Positions 38,506-49,354 of a DNA stretch of 64,000 nt are shown piece by piece. Below the pieces are notes generated by a model. That model ran no database searches. It was not told the DNA's origin and saw only the letters and a list, made by a program, of their open reading frames with translations. The DNA comes from Sparassis latifolia (lineage: Eukaryota; Basidiomycota; Agaricomycetes; Polyporales; Sparassidaceae). The translations under genes and the position numbers were made by a program. The stretch spans positions 3,906,001-3,970,000 of the forward strand of contig CM031556.1 of the NCBI GenBank assembly GCA_018466975.1, written 5' to 3'. Numbering within the stretch: the stretch's first letter is position 1; each line of letters opens with the position of its first letter.

Positions 38506-39257
38506 ATGATGACATCCCCACGCTGGCTCGACACACTCACGAAGGCCCTGAGCCTGCCAGAAAATAAAGGCCAAATCAGTACGCACAAATTCTCCACCTG
38601 TAATGCTCATCTGACCGTACGAGAACGTCAGCATACCAACTCGGAACGGTTGACGCTAACGGCAGGCCTCATGTCCGCATCGTCGGCCATCGCGAGGTTC
38701 TCCAACCCTCCGGATTCCCGAACCTCCCCATCCTCTGCGCCACGACCGACGTGCGCAGCCCCAAAGTCACCGAGCTCCGCGCGAACGCGTACGCCGAGCT
38801 GTCTTGGTGGATCTCCGGCAGCAGAGACCAGTACCGCATCAGCGGGCCCGTGCGCATCATATCCTCCCTCAAATCCGATGCCGAATCCGCCAGCACGAGC
38901 GACGAGACGCTGGCGCTGGATAAGATGCGCGAACAGGGCTTCGATTGGGAGCAGAAGCGCCGCGACGCTTTCGACGCCCTGGGCGAGCGCTGGAAGGCGA
39001 CGTGGTGCTGCCCCCCGCCCGGAAGCCCCATGAAGTCGTACGAGGTTGCGTCGACGTGGCCGCAGATCGTGCCAAAACTCGGCGAGGCGGCGAGCGACGA
39101 GGACAAACGGATCCACGAGGAGGCCCTCGGCAACTTTGCCTTGTTGCTCATTGAGGCCGTCGAGGTGGACTGGGTGCAAGTCGGCGAGAAGCCGAATCGA
39201 CGGACGAGGTTCACGCGGAAGGGCGAGGAGTGGGTCGAGCAGATCGTGGTGCCGTGA
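38506..39257 (+). CDS. Pyridoxamine-phosphate-oxidase-like FMN-binding protein, copy B
   Basis: Tandem paralogue of copy A. Exons 38506-38578 and 38632-39257 give 232 residues; the second exon has the same length (626 bp) in both copies. The N-terminus MMTSPRWLDTLTKALSLPEN and YQLGTVDANGRPHVRIVGHR match copy A. Copy B keeps the family-typical NGRPHVR, where copy A reads NVMPHVR. The 53-bp intron (GTACGC donor, CAG acceptor at 38631) sits at the same codon as in copy A. Here it contains stops, so the exon-intron structure is unambiguous. Start could be either of two adjacent ATGs (38506, 38509). Confidence 0.88.
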
Positions 39258-39812
39258 GCTCTGAATCCGCGCTCTGTCTCCTGTATTTGTTTCTGTATCA
39301 GAGATGTACCCAAGCTCATTTGGATAGGGACGGATTGTTGTACTGTAGCTTCGGATTCCACGAAAGGGCCGGAAAGGCTTGGTTGTCCCGTTGAGTCCTC
39401 GGCATGCCAGTACTTGAGCGTACGAAGTAAGGCAGCAATTAGATGACGAGTTATGAGCGTTCTTCGTTCTTCGATGCTGGTGTGTTCAACCACTAGCTGT
39501 GCAACATCGTTTCTTGGGGGTGCCGTGTCAAAGTTGGAAAGTGTCACTGAGCTGCGGATAACGAAGGTTCAAACAGAGCTCGAGTGTCTGAGCGCTGCCG
39601 CTGCGTTCGGTGGTAAGAGAGTGAAGAATTGGATAGAGCGGACCGCGCCATTGACCCGCGCCGGTCCGCGTCAGTCCGCGCCGCCATTTTCTCTTGGCCT
39701 GTGCAGCTGAGCGCCTTTTGCTAGCATCTTGTGTTCGGCGTCCTCATCGATGGTTGAGTGTCTGCTTTACACCTCTGACTTTCGAACGCATCCCGTGTCA
39801 CCCTAATGAGCA
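39258..39812. other. Intergenic
   Basis: 3' flank of PNPOx-like copy B and promoter of the RCC1-repeat gene. It holds GC-rich direct repeats of a 'cgcgccggtccgcgtcagtc'-like phrase near 39650-39690 but no recognisable gene. Confidence 0.45.
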
Positions 39813-41125
39813 ATGCCATCACTTTCTCTCTTCTCAGCTGGCTCTAACGCCCAAGGGCAGCTAGCAACAGGTAGCGTCGCCGACGCGTACTCCTTCGCCC
39901 CAGCAATCTTTCTCAGAGCTCAACAGGCAGGCGCACTACCACCCGGAAGCTTAGGAATCTCACAAATCGCATGCGGTGCCAATCACACTCTGGTTCTCAT
40001 CGCGTGCGAAGAATCCACAGAGAGGGAGCTCTGGGGAAGCGGGGACGGGCGCAGAGGCCAGCTCGGACCCTCCTTCTGCGCCGCTTCGAAGACAGTACAG
40101 GGGAGCAGACAGAGGCGGATACGGGCCCACTCTCGGTCTTCCGACGGCTGGACCTGCAGCTCGAGGGCGGTGCGCGCGACCTGCGCGGGTACACACCGCG
40201 ACTTATCGCGGCGGGGTGGGAGACGTCGTACATCGTACTCGCTCGTGCAGGGCAGAGCGATGTGCTCCTGGTCATGGGGGCGGATGACTTCGGTAACCGC
40301 GGCGTAGGCGGAAGGGGGAAAGGCAAAGAGAGAGAGGAGCCATGGCACATTGTAGAGCTGGAGCGGCTCGTAGCCGCTTCGCAAGGCAAGACGATCCTCA
40401 CCGTAAAGTCTCTGACGACGGGGCCGCACACTGTTATTGCTCAAATCCTGGTCTCATGCCGGGATAACGATTGTCAGGCGCAAGAACTGATGTTCGGCTG
40501 GGGTGCCTCGCGACACGGGCAGCTGAGCGGGGCCGAGCATAAGCCACCGTCGTTCTACGCCTCTCCTCATCCTGTTGTCCTTCCTGAAGGTGCTCAGGAA
40601 CGCGGGAAAGTAGACGCCTGCGCACTCGGGACGCAGCACACGGTTTTCCTGCACGGATCCGGACGCCTCTCAGGCATAGGTTCTAATCGCAAGGCCCAGC
40701 TGCGCGGGATTGGGACGCTGGAAGGAGTCACTGCCATCGGGTGCACATGGAACGGCACATATGCTGTAATGCATGACGGCTCCTTCGTGGCGACTGGGAG
40801 TCATGTACGGGGCCTATTAGGTGCAGGCGAGGAGGGCGTGTCAGCGTTGGCCATGGTGCGATTACCGTTCGAGTCAGGCTCGCGTGAACTTCTGAAGATG
40901 GCATGTGGGAGCGAGCATGTACTCTGCCTTTTTGCACTGCGTGATACCGCGACAGAGGTGTGGGGGTGGGGCTGGAATGAGCACGGCACACTTGGGATTG
41001 GATCCACGGGGGATGTCGAAGCGCCTGTGAGGGTATGGCCGCCCGCTTCCGAGGGTTTGCATTTAGGTAAGGCGGTAGATGTATGGGCTGGCTGCGGGAC
41101 AAGCTGGATACTGGTCGAACGATAG
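39813..41125 (+). CDS. RCC1-repeat (beta-propeller) protein, Ats1-like
   Basis: Seven-bladed propeller-type protein; fungal Ats1 relatives work with the Elongator/tubulin pathways, but the role here is only inferred. RCC1 blades are seen as SAGSNAQGQLATG (start), WGSGDGRRGQLG, VLLVMGADDFGNRGVGG, FGWGASRHGQLSG, GIGSNRKAQLRGIG, TGSHVRGLLGAGE and WGWGWNEHGTLGIGSTG. The stop at 41123 follows SWILVER. Between about 40,080 and 40,150 the frame changes. The first blade reads in one frame and the remainder (STGEQTEADTGPLSVFRRL onward) in another. Total length is not a multiple of three. Either one base is missing, or a 65-bp intron (GTACAG donor at about 40094, CTGCAG acceptor) is spliced. The intron would delete FRRLDLQ, which I believe is conserved. 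Confidence 0.8.
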
Positions 41126-41233
41126 CTACAATCTGATTCCGTGCGCAAAGCCTGGTGGATACAGCGATGATGATACAGGAGAGCGAGAGCGAAGACAGAG
41201 CGTTCAAGAACTTGGATATCAAAATCCAGGAGA

Positions 41234-41720
41234 CTAATCGTCGTCCGCAAGGTCGTACTCGACATGGATCTGCCTGATGGTGGTCTGACGGTGTTCGGCC
41301 AGCTGCAAACTGGCTCATGTTACCACCACAAAGAATCAGCAAGGAAACGTACCCTTCCGATGAGGATCTACGTCCCCAATCATGACTCATTTTCATGCCG
41401 GATGGCAGACGACAAAAGATACTCACCTGAGCAGCGTCCTTTGCTTCGTTGTATTGATGCAACAGTTTGATGTGTCTTTTGACTATCTCCTCGGCATTGA
41501 TACCTTCCCTGGAATAGGATGGTCGAGTTCTACAAGACACTTGCCTGCAAGCATAAAGGCGAACCCGAGCTCATGCTGCAAGTCTTGAATTTCTGCTTGC
41601 AGAGCACCGATGCGGGCTTCTTTTTTCTGATGACGAGCTCAATTCAGCAATCCATGATCTCTAGTAGCAGTATATAGAGGATTTTAGCTTATTCACCTTG
41701 ACAGACGTTGAGGCGTGCAT
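41234..41720 (-). CDS. Swi5/Sae3 recombination mediator
   Basis: Small partner of Sfr1/Mei5; the complex loads and stabilises Rad51/Dmc1 filaments in recombinational repair and meiosis. Four exons (41720-41697, 41626-41545, 41503-41427, 41302-41234) add up to 83 residues, the size expected for Swi5. The coiled-coil half reads ARIGALQAEIQDLQHELGF. The signature C-terminal part is GINAEEIVKRHIKLLHQYNE, then AKDAAQLAEHRQTTIRQIHVEY, ending DLADDD. Intron 2 uses a GC donor (GCAAGT) and is only 41 bp. Phases agree at every junction. It converges with the RCC1 gene, with about 108 bp between stops. Confidence 0.92.
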
Positions 41721-41974
41721 GTCGTCGTCGATGTTAGTAGTCGGGTGGTAATGCTAAGAGGGTTGTTCAGGTTGCGGCGACGCGTCAGTCACGGTCACGT
41801 TTATTTACGCGTTGTTTGGCGACGCATAGAATAGCGCCAGTCTGGCGACGCGAACGCATAACAATCACGAATTTGAAGCAATATTGAAACAACCACACTG
41901 CAGTATACACACATCTATCTATCGCGCAGCGAGCGTCCTTACAAGAGGAATCATGCTGTAATCCCATGCGCACT

Positions 41975-43124
41975 TCAAGACTTCAACTTCTTCAGCATTG
42001 CCTTCATGGACAAAAACTTCCTCCTGAGCCAGTTCCTCGGTATGTCCTCTTCCTGTGGATGCTGTTCACACATATCCAAACTAAGACGCATCCTGCCGTC
42101 CTCCCGATCCTTCCAGCACCCCGGTCTCCCGCAAATGCGATCCAACCAATCAGCCTCGGCATCACAAGGCCCCCAGTTATGACTGGGGATGTAAACAAAA
42201 TGCCCACCAGCAGCTTGGTCCATAGCAGAGTATAGTTCCGATGATTCCTGCTCCAAATCCATTACCGCAGGCTCGTTGCAGTCCGGACACGAAAGGCGGA
42301 GGCTGCAACGCAAACACTTGGAGGGAGTCCGGTAAGATACGCGGCATCGGGAGTTCCTCGGGGCCTGCGTCCGGATAGATACCGAATGACCAAGTGACAC
42401 TCTCTCTGAGACGATCTTCGAGAAACTCAAGTTCTACGCAGTCATCGAAAACGGTCTTCGCGACATGCATGTGCCACAAGGGTGAGAGGACAATGATGCG
42501 GAGGTGTGTCACGTTGGACGATGCAACTTGAAGGAACTTCTGCAGATTCTGTGTGCTGCCTGTCGCACTGAAAAACGGAAGCTTACATGCGAGGTGTATG
42601 CGGCGAAGACGGGGGCGGTGACTCGGAGGTGCATAGTGGGCACGGGCGCCAAGCATGTCCCGATGCACGGAGCCACGCTCAATGCGCATGCAGATTGTCA
42701 ACTCCTCCAACTGCGGGCACGATTTCTGGAGGTAAGGCAACAACCTGCTGAAGGTCTCCTGTTATAGGAACACGAGAGTGAACGTCACGAGTGTAGCCGC
42801 TGTGGCATCCATAACCACGGATTGAAAGTACCTCCAGGGCAAGAACGGCCAGTCCCGCGTTTGAGAATCGGGATCGCTTTTGTGCCGAGTGCAGAGAAAG
42901 AGGTGGTAGATAGGAGGATGTGAATCAATCTCGTCGAGTGAAAGAAATACACGATGAAGTCCCTCCAGCTGTTTGATGCCCCAGATACAGAGCGATTGCC
43001 ATTTGAATGGCGTGGACACCCCGCGTGTGTACCGAGAGACCAGCGATAGGGAACGGCCGGTCGTACCGTCATCTGTGCAGGCAAAGGAGAAAATCATCTC
43101 ATGGATCTCGGGTGGACAAGTCAT
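41975..43124 (-). pseudogene. F-box-like protein gene, disrupted
   Basis: Resembles the large expanded F-box family of mushrooms (substrate adaptors for SCF ubiquitin ligases). The likely ATG at 43124 begins MTCPPEIHEMIFSFAC, followed by LSLVSRYTRGVSTPFKW, the usual F-box plus start of an LRR-like body. Two breaks follow: a TAA at 42762-42764 inside TLVFL/QETFSRLLPYL, and a frame change near 42.26-42.30 kb. After the change the protein continues as CLRCSLRLSCPDCNEPAVM and ends KAMLKKLKS. The TAA could be removed by a 57-bp intron with a weak GTTATG donor; the later frame change has no good intron. It may be a recently damaged family member or an assembly error. Confidence 0.7.
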
Positions 43125-45169
43125 CAAGCTGCAATGCCGACGACGCGTGCTATCCGCACCGGGGGTAGAAATTAATCTGGAGTAAACGACCATTAAAACC
43201 AGATGATGCAGACGCCTGCTAGACAAAGCTGGACTTACAAAGAATTGGTGAACATGCTGGGGGGTCAGTCACTGGCATGAATTGTGGTCTTGGGCTTGAA
43301 CTCGGGAGAGTAGACATGGACTGAACCAAAAGCCAAACAGCTGGGAAGAATCAAGCGAAGACGGCGGTTGCCGCGAGTCGAGGCGGGACGAATTTTAAGG
43401 CTGTGGGCCAATCAAAGTCGAGGAGTCGATTCGGTGCGAGTTGGCCAGCTCGACAGGCGAGCCAAGTCGAGTTACCGAGTTGAAACCAACTGGTCTGTGT
43501 ATACTATCGCGAGTCTCTTCCAAAGGTCGGTGTTCGCAAACGCGGAGAGAACAGGAAGACCATATCAACACAGACAGCGTGCGGATATGTTCACAGAATG
43601 TCAAAGTCAAAATTAGAGCCGCAGCCGTTCTCACACCCAGGTGATAAGCAAGAGAGTTCGCAGAATGTTTTGACCGCAGTTTCCAAGATGCAGGCCGGAC
43701 CGAAGTGGGGACTTCGCTGGCATCTTCCGTAAGAGCGGGAACTTTCAAAATTTCATAAGCTAAGTATATGTCGGCATTGGCCTGCACGATACATCGAGAG
43801 CGCGCAAGGGCCCGAATGCATACCAGGAGCCTTTTCGATGCGGCTGTCGAATATTGCACTATTTTGTCCGGATGGCTGAACAACGGCCCATCGAAGCAGT
43901 GCCAGCTGAGAAATCATGCAGATGAGTCGTCTCCGGGGTTCAATGATGCGACCAATCAGAATGACGCTCGACCTGACACAGTGATGCGAATGGTGGCACG
44001 GAAGTCGCTCGTAGTGCGGTATGCAAGTCGCGCCTTTCTCCACGCCTTGGTAAAGTAGTCTCGGCTGACGAACCTGGAGTCCCCTAGATGCATCTTCGAA
44101 TAAGAAGTCGGTGGTTCTACTGACTATGGCTATCTTGGCCGGTGCATGCCCAGCTTTGGAATGGATTCAAGCTCGCTCCGATTGTCCGAAGCAGAACCGG
44201 ACATAATACAGTTGAGATCGAGTTTGAGTTGGATTTCTCCGGAGAGCTCCCAGCCAATGCCCGGGGTCTTTGTACAGTTTCATGTCACCATCGTATCGAT
44301 GCCAAGATAGCGGGTTGCACCAAGCTCCGACCTTGAGGCGGGACAGTCAAACACGCGTGAGCTGCTGAACGTGCGTCTGATGACGCGTGAAATGAATGCG
44401 TTTGCGGCGTTATTGCGCGAGCTGCAAGGTAAGGAGCGGGAGGATACGGATGGCCTGTCTCGCGCGGGGCCCGCAAATGGGTGCGAGACTGCGCGGACGT
44501 AGGCACAGGGACGTTGAGTTTTGATGTTCATACAACAATCAAGTTCTTGGTTGTTGTAGGAAGTTGTGAGAAACGCGGACCACGTGATTCGCGCAGCAAA
44601 GATAGAACCGATACAGGACCATGCGCTGGAAGCTATTCGCCATCAGCACCGTGGCTGGTACAAGGGAGTTGTGGCGAGTTAGCGGGAGAGCGAAAAGGTG
44701 GGCGCATGGCAGGCTGACTGCAAATAGCGCACTTTTCGAGCAACGTGCACGCGTCTGCTCGAATTGAGTGGCTGGAGCAAATCCGGGGAGAGCAAGAGGA
44801 TTCGTTTCGCCCACGGTGTCACCGACAGACTCAACACGTTGTTGTGGAGGATATCGAGAAGCAGCACGTACCGAGAAGGTTATTTCCGATGGACGGCCGC
44901 AGATCAGGCTGCCTAAGTATATCGCGGGTAAAGATGGGGCCCTGTGTGAACAGCAGCATTCCGTCCTCGCTGTTTGCGACGTTGAGCTCGAGCCTCTGCG
45001 GAGTGGGTAGTACGCCTCGGTGGATCTGGGCGACAAGGCGAGGGACTAGTGACTAGTCTGCTAGCAGCCCAGGCGTCAGCGACGAGCGCCAAACAAAGAC
45101 TGTCGTTGGCTGAGGGGCGACCGCAAGCCTCTCCTCTCTTTCGTCTCTCTCCTCTCTCCCTTCACTTCC
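43125..45169. other. Gene-poor stretch, no confident gene
   Basis: About 2 kb without a recognisable protein. ORFs on both strands in 43.4-44.1 kb have mixed composition and no splice-consistent extension. The last ~100 bases before 45170 are a C/T-rich tract that looks like the promoter/leader of the downstream gene. No tRNA-like cloverleaf was found. Confidence 0.45.
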
Positions 45170-48100
45170 ATGGCCATCCTCGGCCTTTTTGGCAGACGCG
45201 ACAAGCACAAGGCCCCGTCCGACGCCGCAAAGTCCACCACCGCGTCCTCTGGCTCCGTCGACACCGACGACCTTGCCACCGTCCCATCTCTCCACCAGAA
45301 TGCTGTATATGCTAGCTCACCCACCGCCTCCTCGAGCAAACTGATGCTGGCCTTTCGTCACAAAAAGTCTCCTCGTTCGCCCCCCGCTGCTTCCGACGGT
45401 CTTCTCCGTCCACCTGCACCACACGCTTACCTCTCCAGTGCGAGATCGGAGCCGGGACATGGTCCGCTAGATCCTCCACCTACCAGGTCAAATTTATTCT
45501 CTGATTCAGACGGTGGACGGTCGGTCAGATCTCTCCCCGCTCATACCTTCTCCCGCTCTAGGGAGGGCATCGTACTCGATGACCCCAACACCTCCCCGCC
45601 TCCCAAGAAATCCAAGGGTATCTTCGCCTGGGCCCACAGAGAACGCAAACAGTCAAAACCTCTTCCCGCTACCCCTGACATCAATCTCGACACCGACTCC
45701 TTCAACCTGCGCTCCTTCCGTCATGTCGGCCCAGAGTCTCCTCACGAGAGCCCCCGTCCACCGTCGTCCCTGTCTACGAGCCCATACCTCATTCCACGCC
45801 CGCGTGGGGACAGCATCGCTTCAGATTCATCACAGCGCATATCTGTCGCCGCGTTTCGTGAGATGGCCGCACGGCGCAGCATGACGAATTCCCCTTCACC
45901 GTCTTCTGTGGACATGTCACGAATGGAGCCTTCACCCTCTCTTCGGCCCCCGCCTTCTCATGTTGTGAGCTCAGCCTCTCCCTCTACCGGCACACCTTCT
46001 CTCTCAGTCAGTGCGCCTCTCGCTGTGAGCCCGCCGTCTTTCACTGTGAAGACGTCACCGCTCCTCGCAGCGCGTCGTACTACGGTGCCACTTTCAGGAT
46101 CCTCGGATTCGAGCGAAGAACCGGAGGAGTCGGAGTCCGGTGAGGACTCCGCAGACTCTTCGACGCTGCGTCCGAAACGCGACGCGACGATCACCAGAAG
46201 GACCGCTGGAAAGGCATCTACCGAGCTTGGCCATCTCATGCGTCCCATACCTCGAATAGCGCCCTCCGCGTCTGCACAGTCGGGAAGTAGCAGCAGGGAA
46301 AGTGTAATTACTCGCCAAAGGGCCTCTGCCTCGACTTCTGCGTTGCAACCCAATGCTGCAGCTCAGCGTGCGTCCATACTTGCTGCCGAGAAAGCTCCCG
46401 TCGTGAAAGGTCAGGAGACCCTCTTCCATGCTCCATGCTCTTCTAATTCAATTTGTTACGTGGATACTCATGATCAGGGTCTCATATTCATTCGAGGAAG
46501 AAGCTCGCGGGAAAGGAACTCGACGACACCTCAGCCAGCTCCGATTCCGACACTGATTCTGACAACGCACCGCTGTCGAAGTACGTGATACCAAAGCGGC
46601 CGGGGAGCGCCGCTTCACATGCCACTTCCCGGAGTCGAGTGCCTACGAAGCCTCTCATTGACATCTCGTCCATGACCGTGAACGCACCACCCCTCATGTT
46701 CTCACAGGAGACAGTCGAATCCCCCGTTTCGCCGAAACAAGCCGAAAGGGGGAAAGAGAAGGAGTCTCCTGTGTCGCCTACGCCAGAACAGGTTCCTACG
46801 CCCATCGAAAAGCCCACTCTCAACGATCGTCTTAGTCGTCTCACCCAAGGGGTCGCGGGTCGATCCGCTGAAAATTTGCTCAAGTTCCCGCAAGTGGATG
46901 AGGATAAAGGTTCGCGCGAACGTTCGATGCCGCCTGCTCCAACGCGAAGCCAAACAGCACCCATGGACATGTTCGTCCCCAGTCCGCCGTCGCCGTCGTC
47001 TCCTCCGGATCCGCCAACCCCGTCGTCGAAGAAGATCAACGGACGATCGATGTCTTCGCCCAGCGCGACCTTCGAGGGCATCAAGGACCTTTCGGACCCC
47101 TCTCCTATCGTACCCACTCTGATACGCGAACGTTCCCCTCCGCCTGCATTCAGCGTCACATCCCGCCCAACCTCGCAGCTTTCTGTTGCATCGCAGTCGC
47201 AGCCTCCGCCGCCTACCGTGCGCATAGTCCAATCTCCCCCTGAGCGGCAGCCGTCGCCTCTCTCTCCATCTCTGCGTTCCACCCCTGAGGAGCCCGTTCG
47301 ATCGCTGCCGGCTCCTCTCATTACCTTACCGCCCTCGAATGCATTCACCGGAGGAGGCCTCCTCGCAGGCGGTGCCCCATTCCGCACCCGCACGGGTCCC
47401 GACCACCTCCCAGCTCGCCCACGAAACGCCCGGGGCGCCCTCGCGCACCAAGCAGCAATGCATATCCTCCGAGGGAGGACTCACTGCCTCCCACCTTACG
47501 GCCGTTCGCCGAGGTCAACGGGCGGCGCGGCAGCCCCGCGCGCACGGACGCCAGCAGCCAGATCACCTCCGCTTCGTCTTCCGCGTCTTCCGTCCTGCCG
47601 GCCGCCCCTGCCCCGGTGCAGTCCAAAGCGCCGCCGCCGCGAACAGCGAAGCCAGCCCGCCCGCGCTCGAGCACGCTCACGGTCGTGCCCCCGCCCGGCG
47701 CCGCGCCCCCGCCGAAGCCGTTCGCGGCGGGCCCGCGGGGATACAGCCCTGCGAGCTCGACGGGTGACTCGAGCAGCGGACGCACGCCGGTCACACCGCA
47801 GGATGACGGGGAGTTTAACTATAGTCGTCGTAAAAAGGATGCGGGCCAGGGTCAGGCGGCTTCCAACCACAGTCAGTCTACGCTTGGGCAGCCACCGCGG
47901 AGAGGACAACGGAGAGGGGCGAGTGTCACGTTCGATGAGACGGTGCGTGAGCGCGGGAGGCCTTCGGCGAGGGAGCGGGAGCGGGAGAAAGAGAAGGAGG
48001 AGCGGGAGACAAGGGAGATGGAGGAGAGCAGGCGGAAGGAGAGGCGTCTTACTGAGGCGAAAGCTGCTCTTGAGGTGAGCTTTATCCTTCGGCAGTTTTA

Positions 48101-48920
48101 TTGGTACTGAGGACGTTTGTCTCTGGTGTAGCTCGGGAAAATCGTCAATGGGAAGGCGCCCCTCGTCGACGACGATGATGAAGAGGCTCCTACTCTCGAT
48201 AACATGGGCCCGCGGATGAGCATGATGAACCCGATGATGGGCATGGGCTCCATGGGCGGGATGAACATGACGCTCACCCCGCCGTCGCCGATGGCCTGGC
48301 AGCAGCAAAACATGTTAAGCCAGCAACAGTACATGATGCCGATGCAGCAGCCGAATGCGGACGTCGCGTTCCTCGCCGCGCACCAGCAGGCGATGCTCGC
48401 CGCGAAACACGCGTACCAGATGGCCGTGGCGCAGCAGGCGATGGCGGTCGCCGAGGAGGAATGGGAGCGCGGGTCCGTCGGCGCCGCGAGCGCGCTCAGC
48501 TTCACGCCCCGGTCCACGATGGGCGGGATGTTCCCCGGCAGCGGGTACGGCATGGGCGTGGGCATGGGTGGGATGGGCATGAACGCGTGGGCCGGGAACA
48601 TGATGGTGCCTCCCAGCTCGCAGTCGATGTATGCTGGCAGCGTGATTGGCAGCGAGCTCGGCGTTGGCACCAGGGGATCTGGGTGGGCCACGCGTAGTGC
48701 GTATGGCGAACCGACTGGGCCGTCGAACATGTTCCGCACGACTGGGTATGCGTTCCCTGCGCCACCACCGCTCCCCACCGGTCGCTCGGACTCAGGTCAG
48801 CTTGGGCCACAGACGCGTCCAGGCCCGCGGCCGCGCACCCGCACTGCACCGTCGTCCGAGAATCCGCGCCGCGCGCCCCCGCCATCGAGTTGGAAAACAA
48901 GCGCACAGCGCCCGGCGTGA
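45170..48920 (+). CDS. Large disordered Ser/Pro-rich protein with Met/Gln-rich C-terminus
   Basis: Not recognised; probably a conserved mushroom protein without globular domains. The ATG at 45170 starts MAILGLFGRRDKHKAPSD, a possible basic membrane-contacting N-terminus. Exon 1 ends at 46409; exon 2 starts at 46478 (GSHIHSRKKLAGKE). Most of the ~1,200 residues are Ser/Pro-rich. A charged helix (RERGRPSAREREREKEKEE, about 47.95-48.07 kb) is followed by an intron (48075-48131), then NGKAPLVDDDDEEAPT and a Met/Gly/Gln-rich tail (MMNPMMGMGSMGGMNM). Frame changes between about 47.34 and 47.47 kb; the continuing frame reads SRPPPSSPTKRPGRPRAP. I found no clean intron there, so that join is unresolved. 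Confidence 0.75.
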
Positions 48921-49354
48921 TCCCCCTACGTCCATACACTCATCTACCCATTTTCTTATCGTTCTCTATAGTGTCCCTACCCCCACCGACCCGCGCTAGA
49001 TACTGGTTCCCCTCCGTCGTTCTGATCCGTATTCGCTCATTGTGATTGATACTTGTCGCATGTTTTTTTCCTCTGTCGCTGGCTATACGGAAGGTTATGC
49101 CGCACGCACCTGCGCATGTTTGTTCCTGTCTCTGTTCGCATTCGCGTTCTATACCCGCACTGTCCCTCCCACTCACGCATATGTTTGACGTCTGCATACG
49201 ATCACTATTGGTTTAATATATTCTCTCGTGTACAAAGTCGGCTTCTGCGCCTATGTGTACCTGAGTGTTTCTTAGGTGTCTCCCTCAGTTGAGAAATAGA
49301 TGAATAAATCAAGTCTATTGTGCCGACACTGACACATGTACTACCCCGCAACAG
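48921..49354. other. Intergenic, convergent 3' ends
   Basis: Between the disordered-protein gene (+) and Dus1 (-). It is AT-richer and pyrimidine-rich near 48.95-49.1 kb. No gene recognised. Confidence 0.55.

Noticed and set aside
46488..47393. 301-codon antisense Gly/Arg-rich ORF opposite the disordered protein
   Set aside because: Antisense shadow of Ser/Pro-rich coding sequence.
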